A stretch of DNA of 64,000 nucleotides from contig NZ_WWNB01000010.1 of the NCBI RefSeq assembly GCF_012062845.1, forward strand, positions 1 through 64,000, read 5' to 3'. The translations under genes were made by a program, and so were the position numbers. The number at the start of each line of letters is the position of its first letter. The first letter of the stretch is position 1. The notes under the pieces were generated by a model, which searched no databases, was not told the origin of the DNA, and was given only the letters and a program-made list of their open reading frames with translations. This stretch comes from Halomonas salinarum. GTDB lineage: Bacteria; Pseudomonadota; Gammaproteobacteria; Pseudomonadales; Halomonadaceae. This document shows positions 26,286 through 35,775 of this stretch, in pieces.

Positions 26286-27518
26286 ATGGATAACCCGACG
26301 TTCATCAACAAGTCCCATAAACTTCACAACGTCTGCTACGACATTCGCGGGCCCGTGCTCGACCACGCCAAGCGTCTCGAGGACGAAGGTCAGCGCATCC
26401 TCAAGCTGAACATCGGCAACCCGGCACCGTTCGGCTTCGAGGCACCGGAAGAGATCCTGCAGGACGTGATGCGCAACCTGCCCACCGCCCAGGGTTATTG
26501 CGATTCCAAGGGGCTCTACTCGGCACGCAAGGCGATCATGCAGGAGTGCCAGCGCAAGCGGATTCCCGGCGTTGGCATCGAGGACATCTTCGTCGGCAAT
26601 GGTGTTTCGGAGCTGATCGTGATGGCCATGCAGGCGCTGATCAACGACGGTGACGAGGTACTGATTCCGGCGCCTGACTACCCGCTGTGGACCGCTGCCA
26701 CCAACCTTTCAGGCGGCCGCGCGGTGCACTATCGCTGCGATGAGCAGGCCGACTGGGCCCCGGACATGGATGACATCCGCGCCAAGGTGACCAGCCACAC
26801 CAAGGCCATCGTGGTGATAAACCCCAATAACCCCACCGGTGCCGTCTATCCACCGGAAGTGACCCGCGAGCTACTGGAAATCGCCCGCGAGAACAACCTG
26901 GTGGTGTTCTCCGATGAGATCTACGACAAGATCCTCTACGACGAGGTAGAGCATGTCTCCACCGGGGCGCTCGCCGGTGATGACCAGCTGGTGGTGACCA
27001 TGAACGGTCTATCCAAGAGCTATCGCTGCGCGGGCTTTCGCTCAGGCTGGATGATTCTTTCCGGCAACGTTGCCAAGCAGCGTGCCGCCGACTTCATCCA
27101 GGGCCTGAACATGCTGGCCTCGATGCGCCTGTGCGCCAATGTGCCGGCCCAGCACGCCATTCAGACGGCTCTGGGGGGTTATCAGTCGATCAACGACCTG
27201 GTCTTGCCCGGCGGACGCCTCAAGGCACAACGCGACATCACCGTCGAGAAGCTCAACGACATCCCCGGCGTTTCCTGCACCACCCCCAAGGGCGCCCTCT
27301 ACGCCTTCCCCAAGCTCGACCCCAAGGTGCACCCGATCGTCGATGACCAGAAGATGGTGCTGGACCTGTTGCTGCAGGAGAAGATCCTGCTGGTGCAGGG
27401 AACCGCCTTCAACTGGCCGGAACCGGATCACGTGCGCATCGTCACCCTGCCCTGGGCCGACCAGCTGGGAGATGCCCTGGAACGCTTCGGTCGCTTCCTG
27501 TCGCGCTATCGTCAGTGA
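26286..27518 (+). CDS. alaA: Alanine-forming aminotransferase (AlaA-like, PLP-dependent)
   Basis: The 410-residue class I aminotransferase closely follows E. coli AlaA: it opens with KSHKLHNVCYDIRGPVLDHA, has LKLNIGNPAPFGF, INPNNPTGAVYP, VVFSDEIYDKILYD and the PLP Lys in MNGLSKSYRCAGFRSGW near residue 245. It should transfer an amino group between glutamate and pyruvate. It is preceded by ylqF with a 92-base gap and followed by htpX. Confidence 0.92.
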   Translation: MDNPTFINKSHKLHNVCYDIRGPVLDHAKRLEDEGQRILKLNIGNPAPFGFEAPEEILQDVMRNLPTAQGYCDSKGLYSARKAIMQECQRKRIPGVGIEDIFVGNGVSELIVMAMQALINDGDEVLIPAPDYPLWTAATNLSGGRAVHYRCDEQADWAPDMDDIRAKVTSHTKAIVVINPNNPTGAVYPPEVTRELLEIARENNLVVFSDEIYDKILYDEVEHVSTGALAGDDQLVVTMNGLSKSYRCAGFRSGWMILSGNVAKQRAADFIQGLNMLASMRLCANVPAQHAIQTALGGYQSINDLVLPGGRLKAQRDITVEKLNDIPGVSCTTPKGALYAFPKLDPKVHPIVDDQKMVLDLLLQEKILLVQGTAFNWPEPDHVRIVTLPWADQLGDALERFGRFLSRYRQ

Positions 27519-27559
27519 AGGTGTCAAGCAACGACTTTATCGATCCGCGATCATAGGAC

Positions 27560-27588
27560 TTGAAACCGACCCTCATAAGACGTATCTA
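27560..27588 (+). promoter_or_regulatory. Candidate sigma-70 promoter for htpX
   Basis: TTGAAA (27560-27565), a 17-base spacer, then TATCTA (27583-27588), 66 bases upstream of the htpX ATG. HtpX genes are often heat-inducible, but I see no well-spaced sigma-32 boxes here. Confidence 0.5.
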
Positions 27589-27653
27589 AGCTAACGTATT
27601 GAACGCGCCGGCATCCGTCGGCGCCCATCCCTCTTAGCGGGAGCTTACTCCAC

Positions 27654-28550
27654 ATGATGCGCATCCTTCTTTTCCTGGCCACCAACCTCGCGGTCGTGTT
27701 GATCGCCAGCATCACCCTGCGCTTGCTCGGGGTCGAGCCTTACCTGAACGCCCAGGGCATGAACATGAACAGCCTGCTGATCTTCTGCTTCGTGTTCGGC
27801 ATGGCAGGCTCGCTGATCTCGCTGTTCATTTCCAAGTGGATGGCCAAGCGCAGCACCGGCACCCAGATCATCGAACAGCCGAGCAACGCCACCGAGAAAT
27901 GGCTACTCGAGACCGTCGCCGAGCTGGCCCATGAGGCCGGCATCAAGACACCGGAAGTCGGGATCTTCCCGGCTGAGCAGTCCAACGCCTTTGCGACCGG
28001 CTGGAACAAGGACGATGCCCTGGTCGCGGTCTCCTCGGGCCTGCTCAACCGCATGCGCCGGGAAGAGGTCCGTGCGGTGCTGGCTCACGAGATCGGCCAC
28101 GTCGCCAACGGCGATATGGTCACGCTGGCGCTGATTCAGGGCGTGCTGAACACCTTCGTGATGTTCTTCGCGCGCATCGTTGCCCAGCTGGTCGACAGCT
28201 TCCTGCGCAAGGACGATAACGGCGGCCTGGGCTTCTTCGGCTACTTCGCCGTGGTGATCGTCGCCGAGATCGTCTTCGGCCTGATCGCCTCGATCATCGT
28301 CGCCTGGTTCTCGCGCTTTCGCGAGTATCGTGCCGACGCCGCGGGCGCCAAGCTCGCCGGTAGCGGTGCCATGATCAACGCCCTGGCCCGCCTAAAGGCC
28401 GAGACCGAAATGCCGGATCAGATGCCCGACACCCTGACGGCCTTTGCCATCACGACCGGCCAGAGCCGCAAGCTGATGGAAAAGCTGTTCTCGAGTCATC
28501 CGCCGCTGGATGATCGCATCCGCGCGCTGAAGGAATCGGCCTACCGCTGA
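27654..28550 (+). CDS. htpX: Membrane zinc metalloprotease HtpX
   Basis: The 298-residue M48 protease begins [18 protein letters not shown], matching HtpX. It has two N-terminal helices (about 4-22 and 36-58), the zinc site [12 protein letters not shown] near residue 140, two more helices (about 157-178 and 193-215), then the third ligand region [18 protein letters not shown] and the end [14 protein letters not shown]. It should degrade misfolded inner-membrane proteins. A strong terminator follows. Confidence 0.96.
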   Translation: MMRILLFLATNLAVVLIASITLRLLGVEPYLNAQGMNMNSLLIFCFVFGMAGSLISLFISKWMAKRSTGTQIIEQPSNATEKWLLETVAELAHEAGIKTPEVGIFPAEQSNAFATGWNKDDALVAVSSGLLNRMRREEVRAVLAHEIGHVANGDMVTLALIQGVLNTFVMFFARIVAQLVDSFLRKDDNGGLGFFGYFAVVIVAEIVFGLIASIIVAWFSRFREYRADAAGAKLAGSGAMINALARLKAETEMPDQMPDTLTAFAITTGQSRKLMEKLFSSHPPLDDRIRALKESAYR

Positions 28551-28592
28551 GCCATCACTTCCCCGCCGGCCACGCTGTAAGCCGTAAACCAC

Positions 28593-28630
28593 AAGGGCCC
28601 GCCCTCATTACGAGGGCGGGCCCTTTTGTT
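28593..28630 (+). terminator. Rho-independent terminator of htpX
   Basis: AAGGGCCCGCCCTC (28593-28606) pairs with GAGGGCGGGCCCTT (28612-28625) around a five-base loop, followed on the plus strand by TTTTGTTT. It lies 42 bases after the htpX stop and between htpX and the convergent nhaC gene. Confidence 0.9.
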
Positions 28631-28699
28631 TCGACCTATCGTGTCGACCTTTTATCTCGAACACCGCTTGTCACGCATCGATGCCGGTTCCCCAACGGC

Positions 28700-30217
28700 C
28701 TAGCGGGCCTCGCCCACCAGCGACTCTGCCATCGGCGTCGGCTCGCTGCCTTCGGCATCGTCATCGGCCAGCGGCACGACCTTGAAACCGACCATGGCAT
28801 AGACGATAGCGAGGGCGAAATTCACCAGGTTGAAGATGGCAAACGGCAGGTAGGACAGGGTCGCCACCCCGAGAGTGGCCGCCATGTAGGCGCCGCAGCT
28901 GTTCCAGGGGATCAGCGGCGAGGTAATGGTCCCGGAGTCCTCCAGCGAGCGTGACAGATTGACCGGCGCCAGCCCGCGGCGACGGAACTCGGCCCGGTAC
29001 ATGCGCCCCGGCAGGATCACCGAGATGTACTGATCACCGGTGATGATGTTCGATGAGAGCCCCGTGCCCAGGGTGGTAATGATCAGCGCTCCCGCACTCT
29101 GCGTGACCCCCAGCATGCCCCGCACCAGGCGCTCCAATAGTCCAAGGCGCTCGATCACGCCACCAAAGGCCATCGCCGCAAGAATCAACCAGACGGTGTT
29201 GAGCATGCTCGACATGCCGCCCTTGCTCAGCAGGTCATCGAACACCGCATTGCCGGTGTTGGCCACATAGCCGTCGAAGAGCGCCATCCACACGCCCTTC
29301 AAGAGGGCCAGGGGCGTCGCCAGATCGGCCGCGCTGGCCAGGGAAAGCACCGCCTGAGGCTGGAAGACGACGGCAAACACCGCCCCCATCAAGGCGCCGA
29401 TGACGATGGTCGGGAAGGCCGGCCAGCGGCGTACCGCCATCACCAGCAGCATCGCCAGCGGAATCAGCAGATGCGGCCCGATGGCGTAACTATCATTGAG
29501 CCTGCCCTGCAGCGCCAGCACCTGCTCGGGGGTCGCGAGGCCGGCTTCGGCCTTGAGCCCCAATACCCAGAAGGCGATCAGCGCGATCACGAGGCTCGGC
29601 ACCGTGGTCCACAGCATATGGCGGATGTGCTCGAAAAGCTCGACCCCCGCGGCGGCCGGCGCCAGGTTGGTGGTATCAGACAGGGGCGAGAGTTTGTCAC
29701 CGAAATAGGCCCCCGAAATCACCGCGCCGGCGCTTACGGCGGGTGACAGGCCAAGGCCATCGGCGATGCCGATCAGGCCGATGCCAAGCGTACCGGCTAC
29801 TGTCCAGGAGCTGCCCACCGACAGTGCCACCACGGCACACAAAAGACAGGCACTGGCATAGAAGTACTGCGGGGCAATCACGTCGAGCCCGTAATAGATC
29901 ATCGACGGCACCACACCGCCGAGGATCCAGGTACCGATCATGGCCCCCACGGCTAAAAGGATCAGGATGGCGCCTAGCGAGATCTGGATGCCGTGGTTGA
30001 TGGCCTCTTCGATCTCATGCCAGCCATGGCCATTTTTCATGCCAACCAGGCCCGCCAACAAGGCGCCCAACAGCAACACGACCTGGTTGGGGCCCCAGGA
30101 GGCATCGGCACCGAACAGCACGACCGCCAGCACCAGCATGGCCACGACCACGGCCACCGGCACCAGCGCATCGAGAAAGGAAGGAGCGCGCACCTCGCGC
30201 GGCTGGGTATCAGACAT
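28700..30217 (-). CDS. nhaC: Na+/H+ antiporter, NhaC family
   Basis: The 505-residue membrane protein has about 12 helices and NhaC landmarks: GMKNGHGWHEIEEAINHGIQISLGAILILLAVGAMIGTWILGG, the central VSAGAVISGAYFGDKLSPLSDTTNLAPAAAGVE, and LSRSLEDSGTITSPLIPWNSCGAYMAATLGV. It should expel Na+ in exchange for protons. ATG 30217 gives the family-type start MSDTQPREVRAPSFLDAL and is preferred over the ATG at 30271. The last 25 residues are acidic and cytoplasmic. Confidence 0.93.
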   Translation of the reverse strand: MSDTQPREVRAPSFLDALVPVAVVVAMLVLAVVLFGADASWGPNQVVLLLGALLAGLVGMKNGHGWHEIEEAINHGIQISLGAILILLAVGAMIGTWILGGVVPSMIYYGLDVIAPQYFYASACLLCAVVALSVGSSWTVAGTLGIGLIGIADGLGLSPAVSAGAVISGAYFGDKLSPLSDTTNLAPAAAGVELFEHIRHMLWTTVPSLVIALIAFWVLGLKAEAGLATPEQVLALQGRLNDSYAIGPHLLIPLAMLLVMAVRRWPAFPTIVIGALMGAVFAVVFQPQAVLSLASAADLATPLALLKGVWMALFDGYVANTGNAVFDDLLSKGGMSSMLNTVWLILAAMAFGGVIERLGLLERLVRGMLGVTQSAGALIITTLGTGLSSNIITGDQYISVILPGRMYRAEFRRRGLAPVNLSRSLEDSGTITSPLIPWNSCGAYMAATLGVATLSYLPFAIFNLVNFALAIVYAMVGFKVVPLADDDAEGSEPTPMAESLVGEAR

Positions 30218-30406
30218 GGTCTCGCAATTCCCTCGGAAAATGAGCGAGCAAGCTTGCCTGTCCGCGCCCATCGAGGGCAGCCCCCGTGTCCCTATCCTAG
30301 AGACGATGTCCCAGGATCGAAAAAGTGCAGGGCATTCTTATAAGACTAAGGTCGAAAATGCGATCACCAGACTAGGGTTTCACCCCTTAACATGCCCCAT
30401 CGCGGC

Positions 30407-31651
30407 TCAGGACTCGCCAGCGGCTTCACCCTGCATCCGTAGCGCCTCTTCGAGATGCACCGCAAAGCCTGCCGCGGCAAGCATCGGGGCGAGTGTCGAT
30501 GCGCCCGGTCGCAGGCGTATCGTCAGTGTCGAGAACTCACGACGCAGCGGATACTCGCTGCGATAGGCATCAAACCCCGCGGCAAGGCCCCGCTCGCGCT
30601 GATAGCGCCGCAACCCATCGTGATCCCGGCGCACGTCATAGCAGGCGCGCACGCAGAGCCGGAGGGCCTCCCAGAGCGTGAGCCCCGCATCCAGCGTCAG
30701 ACTGGGCAGAGCCGGTGGCGGCGCCAAATCCGCCAGGGCGACTCGCACCGGCAAGCCCAAGTGTTCCATGGCCGCGCGATACACCTGATGGGTACCGCGA
30801 AGCTTGCCATCCAGGCTGTGGCCAGCGATATGCGGGGTCGCGATATCGGCAAGCCTGAACAGGGGCTCGTCGATGGCCGGTTCATTTTCGAAGACATCCA
30901 GCACGGTGCGCAGATCCCCTCGCGCCGCCAATCGCGTCAGCAACGCCTGACCATCGACACAGTCACCACGACCGGCATTCAGCAGCCAGCTGCCCGGCGC
31001 CAGGGCCGCGATGCGGTCTTCATCGAGCAGGTGATGGGTGCGATGGGGGCCGTCACGCACCAGCGGGGTATGCAGACAGAGCACATCGCATTCATCGATC
31101 AGCGTATCGAGATCGTCGAATGCCATCGAGTGCCCGGCGCCCTCTTCGGCACTGCACTCCGCTATTGTTTCGGATAGTGGCTCGGCTTTTTGTTCGGCCA
31201 GCGGCGGATCGCAGACGCGGCAATGAAGACCCAACTCCGTCAGGCGACGATAGAGCCGCCCGCCCACATTACCGGCACCGACAATACCGATCCGGCGCTG
31301 ATCGAGCTCGACGCCCTCTCGCTCGGCAAGGGTGAGCAGGCTCGAGAGCACGTAGTCGACCACCGCCTCGGCATTACAGCCCGGCGCATTGGCGAAGCCG
31401 ATCCCTCGGGCCTCAAGGGCTGCCTGATCGACATGATCGGTGCCGATGGTGCAGGTACCGACAAAGCGCAGCTTCGAGCCGCCAAGCAGTGCCTCGTCGA
31501 CCCGGGTGATCGAGCGCACTACCAGCACCTCGGCCTCGGCGTCGCGCACCGCCTGGCCATCGATCTCACGACCGGGCAGCCGGGTGATCGAGCCAAGTTC
31601 GGCGAAACAGGCCTCGGCCTTGGGCACATGGGAGTCGATGAGCAAACGCAT
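30407..31651 (-). CDS. pdxB: Erythronate-4-phosphate dehydrogenase
   Basis: The 414-residue D-2-hydroxyacid dehydrogenase catalyses the second step of pyridoxal phosphate synthesis. It starts MRLLIDSHVPKAEACFAELG, has the NAD-binding IGIVGAGNVGGRLYRRL near residue 120, the LLNAGRGDCVDGQAL segment, VFENEP and the catalytic His in TPHIAGHSLDGKLRG, and carries the PdxB dimerisation domain at the C-terminus. AAGGA stands 7 nt before ATG 31651; a GTG at 31672 is less likely. It is divergent from the WGR-like gene. Confidence 0.94.
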   Translation of the reverse strand: MRLLIDSHVPKAEACFAELGSITRLPGREIDGQAVRDAEAEVLVVRSITRVDEALLGGSKLRFVGTCTIGTDHVDQAALEARGIGFANAPGCNAEAVVDYVLSSLLTLAEREGVELDQRRIGIVGAGNVGGRLYRRLTELGLHCRVCDPPLAEQKAEPLSETIAECSAEEGAGHSMAFDDLDTLIDECDVLCLHTPLVRDGPHRTHHLLDEDRIAALAPGSWLLNAGRGDCVDGQALLTRLAARGDLRTVLDVFENEPAIDEPLFRLADIATPHIAGHSLDGKLRGTHQVYRAAMEHLGLPVRVALADLAPPPALPSLTLDAGLTLWEALRLCVRACYDVRRDHDGLRRYQRERGLAAGFDAYRSEYPLRREFSTLTIRLRPGASTLAPMLAAAGFAVHLEEALRMQGEAAGES

Positions 31652-31857
31652 GGCAATTCCTTGCAGCTTCACAGGGTGTTACGGGATGGGAACGGACATG
31701 CCCATGGCAAACGGAGGTGGGTTGTTCATGCCGGTCAGGCCGTTACAATAGCATGCCAGCCAGCTCTCGCAGGGCGAGGCTTGCCTCCAGCTACCTCTGT
31801 TTCCATATCCTTGTTTTCGCGCCCTATCTATTGAGCGCCAACCCGCCAGGAGCCGCC

Positions 31858-32139
31858 GTGATCGTTCGCTGGGAAAGTAACCATGACTATGTGCTGGTGC
31901 ACGTGCATCAGGACATGTTCGGCGACTGGATCTTCAGCCGCGCCTGGGGCCAGATTGGCACTCAGTTTGGCGGGCTTCAGCATCGGCTGGCGGACGACTA
32001 TGCCCAGGCCATGCTGTGGCTGGAAGACGTCGCCACCATCCAGACCTCCCGGGGGTTTCACAAGGTACTGGAAGCCCAGGACGACACACCCGAGGGGCGT
32101 GATGCGGTCAAGCAGCTCTCACTGCTCGATGCCCTCTAG
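31858..32139 (+). CDS. Small WGR-domain-like protein
   Basis: The 93-residue protein starts at GTG 31858, with CAGGAG 6 nt upstream. After a strand-rich start (IVRWESNHDYVLVHVHQDMFGDWIFSRAWGQIGTQFGG), the W-G-x-IG-T pattern resembles a WGR domain, a nucleic-acid-linked fold seen in PARPs and in small bacterial proteins. The C-terminal half is a helix with DDYAQAMLWLEDVATIQTSRGF. Function is not known. Confidence 0.6.
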   Translation: MIVRWESNHDYVLVHVHQDMFGDWIFSRAWGQIGTQFGGLQHRLADDYAQAMLWLEDVATIQTSRGFHKVLEAQDDTPEGRDAVKQLSLLDAL

Positions 32140-32155
32140 ACGCTCGACCTAGGCG

Positions 32156-32527
32156 TCACTCCTCAACGCCCGAGCCGCCAAGAAAACGGCGACCGTTTCG
32201 CATCACCGCACCCTCGACGTGACGCTCGTCCACCACGGCAGGCTGCTGAACCTGCCGCCAGGCCTCATGATCAAGCCAGCCCCGAGCAGCGAGCCAGTCC
32301 GCCAGACGCTCGGGCTCGAAGCCCCGTTCCAGTGCCTGTCCCGCCGCATCTTCAAGCACCGGGATTCGCTCGCCATAGCGCGCCAAAAGCACCGCATCGT
32401 CTGATATCTCGACACGCACGGGCGCCGGCGCTTCGGGCGCCAACCGGGCAAGCCAGGCTTCCAGCTCCTCGCAGAGATGGCAACCCAGGGTGGTGTAGAG
32501 CGTTAGATGCGCCTCGCTATTCATCAT
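32156..32527 (-). CDS. Glutaredoxin-like (DUF836/thioredoxin-fold) protein
   Basis: The 123-residue protein starts HLTLYTTLGCHLCEELEAWLARL with a CxxC redox site (GCHLCE) and has VEISDDAVLLARYGERIPVLED with the cis-Pro, all typical of glutaredoxin-like DUF836 proteins. A C-terminal extension of about 40 residues (HEAWRQVQQPAVVDE and on) follows the thioredoxin fold. The partner is unknown. It converges with the WGR-like gene and lies just beyond the 86-bp repeats. Confidence 0.8.
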   Translation of the reverse strand: MMNSEAHLTLYTTLGCHLCEELEAWLARLAPEAPAPVRVEISDDAVLLARYGERIPVLEDAAGQALERGFEPERLADWLAARGWLDHEAWRQVQQPAVVDERHVEGAVMRNGRRFLGGSGVEE

Positions 32528-32551
32528 TACCTCCCCGTCATACCGCCGCCC

Positions 32552-33024
32552 GATGCCGGATCAGGAAGCAGTGGTGCAGGTCCGGGCGACGTTGGCCACA
32601 CCAGGAGCGGGTCGAATGTCTCATGCCGCATGCTCTGAATGCCGAATCAGGAAGCAGTGGTGCAGGTCCGGGCGACGCTGGCCATACCAGGAGTGGGTCG
32701 AATGTCTCATGCCGCATGCTCTGAATGACGAATCAGGAAGCAGTGGTGCAGGTCCGGGCGACGCTGGCCATACCAGGAGTGGGTCGAATGTCTCATGCCG
32801 CATGCTCTGAATGACGAATCAGGAAGCAGTGGTGCAGATCCGGGCGATGCTGGTCATACCAGGAGTGGGTCGAATGTCTCATGTCGCGCTCTCTGGATGC
32901 CGGATCAGGAAGCAGTGGTGCAGGTCCGGGCGACGCTGGCCATACCAGGAGTGGGTCGAATGTCTCATGTCGCGCTCTCTGGATGCCGGATCAGGAAGCA
33001 GTGGTGCAGGTCCGGGCGACGTTG
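32552..33024. repeat. 86-bp direct tandem repeat, five full copies plus a partial one, formed from the 3' end of rlmKL
   Basis: Copies begin with TCAGGAAGCAG at 32561, 32647, 32733, 32819 and 32905, an exact period of 86 bp, with a sixth partial copy from 32991 that merges into the coding end of rlmKL at about 33024. Read on the minus strand, each unit holds the last 18-19 codons of rlmKL (RRPDLHHCFLIRH...), its TGA stop and about 29 bases of downstream sequence. Copies differ at a few positions: units 1-3 encode HSEHAA at the end and the two nearest the gene encode HPESAT. There are no spacers, so this is not a CRISPR. Confidence 0.95.
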
Positions 33025-35292
33025 AAAGTCCGGGTCAAATGTCTTTCCCGAGATGTCCTCCACCGCGAAGCGCTCGGCGATTGAGGCATCGAGCGCGAAA
33101 CGCCGTTGGTTGTTGGAAAACACCAGAGTACCGCCCGGTGCCAGGCGTGCCATGGCCAGCTCGACGAGTTGGCCATGATCACGCTGGATATCGAGGGTCG
33201 CCTCCATCTTCTTCGAGTTCGAGAAGGTCGGCGGGTCGAGGAAGATCAGGTCGAACTCGCTGCCGGCGGTCTGAAGCCAGCGCAGGCAATCGTCGCGCAC
33301 CACCCGGTGACGGCTGGGGTCGAGACGGTTCAGGGCGAAGTTCTCCCGCGCCCACTCGAGATAGGTATTCGACAGGTCGACGCTGACGCTGTCGCTGGCG
33401 CCCCCCTCGGCCTCGGTGCCTAGGGCGGCCTGCACGGTGGCCGTGGCGGTATAGCAGAACAGGTTCAAAAGGCGCTTGCCCGGCGCCATCTCGGCCAGCA
33501 GCCGACGCACCGGCCGGTGGTCGAGGAAGAGTCCGGTATCCAGGTAATCGCGCAGGTTGACCCACAGCAGCGCCCGGCCCTCGCGGACCTGGAAGCGCTC
33601 GCCGCTGGCGGCGTGTTTCTGGTACTGGGCCTTGCCCGACTGGCGCTCGCGCTGCTTGATGAAGATGTGCTCCGGGGAGACCTCAAGCACCTCAGGAATC
33701 ACCCCCAAAGCGTCGAGCAGCCGGCGTTGGGCCTGCTTGGCATTCACTGACTTGGGCGGCGCGTACTCCTGCACATGCACGCGGTCACCGTAGACATCGA
33801 TGGCCAGGGCGTACTCGGGCATGTCGGCGTCATACAGCCGGTAGCAGGACTCTCCGCTGCGCTTTAGCCAGGACTTGAGCCGCTTGCGGTTCTTCTGCAG
33901 ACGATTGGCGAACATTTGCGCCCCTTCCGAGCGCGACGGCCGCTCGGAAGGCTCGGCAGCCGCCTTCTTCGAGGCCTGATGAGAGGCCTTTTCGGGGGGG
34001 CTGCCGGCTCCCTCGTGGGTCTGGCTGTCAGCGGATGACTGACCCTCGACGATACGGCGCTTGGCAGGCGCGGCCGACTCGGGTTCAGACGCCTTCGCCT
34101 GCCCCTGATCCAGCTCGATCAGCAGCAGTTTGCAGTCCAGTGGGCCGTTCTTGAAGGCATACTGCTTGGATGCCCGAAGCCCTGTGCGGTGGCCAAGCTC
34201 CGGATTGCCGGTCAACATCGCCAGGCGCCAGCCAGGGAAGTGTGCCTGAGCGCGAGCGCCGAGGGTCGCATAGAGCGGCACCAGCTCTGGCAACTCGCCG
34301 ATACGCTCGCCATAGGGCGGGTTGGTGATCAGGAGCCCTTGGGCATCGGCGGGCAAATCGTCGGGGCGAGACAGCTGCTTGACCGATGCCCCCTGGAAGT
34401 CGATCAGCGCCGGGATACCGGCGCGCATGGCATTGGCGCGCGCCGCCGAGATCGCTTGAGGGCTCTGGTCACGACCATAGATCTTGGCCTTGCAACGCTT
34501 GCGGCCAAGGCTCGCCCGGGCCTCGGCCTCACGCTTGATCTCCTGCCACAGGGCCTCGTCGTGGCCTGCCCAGCCATGAAAGCCGAAGCGCTCGCGCAAC
34601 AGGTTCGGTGCCACGTCGGCGGCCATCAGCGCGCCCTCGATCACCAAGGTGCCCGCACCACACAGCGGATCAATCAGCGCTTCGCCTGCCTTGGCACGTG
34701 CCGGCCAGTCGGCGCGCACGAGCAGTGCCGCCGCGAGGTTTTCCTTGAGCGGCGCGTGTCCGAGTTCACGCCGATAACCACGACGGTGCAGGCTGTCACC
34801 AGACAGGTCGATACCCAGCATCAGGCGGCCACGATACAGGTGCGCATAGAGGCGCAGGTCGGGTTCGCGCGGGTCGACGCTTGGCCGTTCGCGGCCGGCA
34901 CTTCTCAGGGCGTCGACGACGCCATCCTTGACCGTTTGAGCACCGAACCGGGTATGCCGAATGGCGTCTGAGAGGCCATGAAAGTCCACTGCGAGCGTCT
35001 TGCCCAGGGGCAGATGATCGCGCCAATCGATGGCTTCGGCGCAGGCCTTGATCTGCTCAGGCGTTTCGATGCCCTCTTCTCGCGACAGGCTGAGAACGAT
35101 GCGATTGGCCAGGCGTGACCACAAGCAAGCGCGATAAGCCGCTTCCAAGGAGCCAGAAATATGCACTCCGGCCACCGTGGTCTTGGTGATTGCCAGCCCG
35201 AAGGGCTCAAGCTCCTCGGCCAGCAGGAGCTCCATGCCTTTCGGGCAGGTGGCAAATAACGTCATTGTTTCAATGTCTTGTGAATCTTTCAT
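32965..35292 (-). CDS. rlmL: Bifunctional 23S rRNA m2G2445/m7G2069 methyltransferase RlmKL
   Basis: The 775-residue fusion methylates 23S rRNA twice. An N-terminal THUMP region starts TLFATCPKGMELLLAEEL; the RlmL methyltransferase has DPLCGAGTLVIEGALMA and catalytic NPPYGER near residue 325. A low-complexity linker of about 65 residues (Ser, Ala, Lys, Glu rich, about 415-480) precedes the RlmK half with FANRLQKNRKRLKSWL, NLFCYTATATVQAA and DPPTFSNSK. ATG 35292 is chosen because AGGTGG stands 8 nt upstream; ATG 35265 is possible. The last 19 codons and the stop lie inside the tandem repeat. Confidence 0.93.
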   Translation of the reverse strand: MKDSQDIETMTLFATCPKGMELLLAEELEPFGLAITKTTVAGVHISGSLEAAYRACLWSRLANRIVLSLSREEGIETPEQIKACAEAIDWRDHLPLGKTLAVDFHGLSDAIRHTRFGAQTVKDGVVDALRSAGRERPSVDPREPDLRLYAHLYRGRLMLGIDLSGDSLHRRGYRRELGHAPLKENLAAALLVRADWPARAKAGEALIDPLCGAGTLVIEGALMAADVAPNLLRERFGFHGWAGHDEALWQEIKREAEARASLGRKRCKAKIYGRDQSPQAISAARANAMRAGIPALIDFQGASVKQLSRPDDLPADAQGLLITNPPYGERIGELPELVPLYATLGARAQAHFPGWRLAMLTGNPELGHRTGLRASKQYAFKNGPLDCKLLLIELDQGQAKASEPESAAPAKRRIVEGQSSADSQTHEGAGSPPEKASHQASKKAAAEPSERPSRSEGAQMFANRLQKNRKRLKSWLKRSGESCYRLYDADMPEYALAIDVYGDRVHVQEYAPPKSVNAKQAQRRLLDALGVIPEVLEVSPEHIFIKQRERQSGKAQYQKHAASGERFQVREGRALLWVNLRDYLDTGLFLDHRPVRRLLAEMAPGKRLLNLFCYTATATVQAALGTEAEGGASDSVSVDLSNTYLEWARENFALNRLDPSRHRVVRDDCLRWLQTAGSEFDLIFLDPPTFSNSKKMEATLDIQRDHGQLVELAMARLAPGGTLVFSNNQRRFALDASIAERFAVEDISGKTFDPDFQRRPDLHHCFLIRHPESAT

Positions 35293-35568
35293 GAAAAAGC
35301 CACCTGGCGCCATGCGCCGTCATATTCCTGAAAAGCTGTTTTGGTAGTACGCTTATTCCAAATCGCCTGTCGACATGGGCTAGGCGGATGCGCTAGTTGT
35401 AATGGGGTAGCTACGCGGTACGCATGTGTTATCTGGTTCAAGGACGCTATCGGCATCAGGCGCTGAGCCTCGGTTTTGCGGTTAGCTTTTGGCAATCTGT
35501 GCTCGTCCCAGCCTATGCCCCATTAATACTGGTTTGCAGATAAAACTGGTTCATCAAGAGGCCATCCG

Positions 35569-35775
35569 ATGAAACGACAGAAACGTGATCGCTTCCAGCG
35601 CGCTTATGTTCACGGTTACAAGGCAGGGGTCAGCGGCCGTTCCCGTGATGAATGTCCCAGTGAGGAAGTTAATCTTCGCGAATATTGGATGAGCGGTTGG
35701 CGTGAAGGTCGAGGGGACCAGTGGTCGGGCATGACAGGCGTGTCCGGCATTCACAAAAACCCTATGGTCATGTAG
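35569..35775 (+). CDS. rmf: Ribosome modulation factor
   Basis: The 68-residue basic protein matches RMF: MKRQKRDRFQRAYVHGYKAG, CPSEEVNLREYWMSGWREGRGDQW. RMF dimerises 70S ribosomes into 100S particles in stationary phase. AGAGG lies 7-8 nt before the ATG. Its neighbours rlmKL and pyrD fit the gene order known in related bacteria. The tail after QW (SGMTGVSGIHKNPMVM) is longer than the classic form, and its stop lies inside a 30-bp tandem duplication. Confidence 0.93.
   Translation: MKRQKRDRFQRAYVHGYKAGVSGRSRDECPSEEVNLREYWMSGWREGRGDQWSGMTGVSGIHKNPMVM

Noticed and set aside
27541-27653. Sigma-32 heat-shock promoter for htpX
   Set aside because: CTTGAA is present, but no CCCCAT-type box lies at the right distance; a sigma-70 reading fits better.
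32552-33024. CRISPR-like array
   Set aside because: The repeat unit is 86 bp with no variable spacers, and it derives from the 3' end of rlmKL.
32553-33084. Open frames on both strands within the tandem repeats
   Set aside because: They restart in different phases in each unit (86 is not a multiple of 3) and match only the rlmKL tail.
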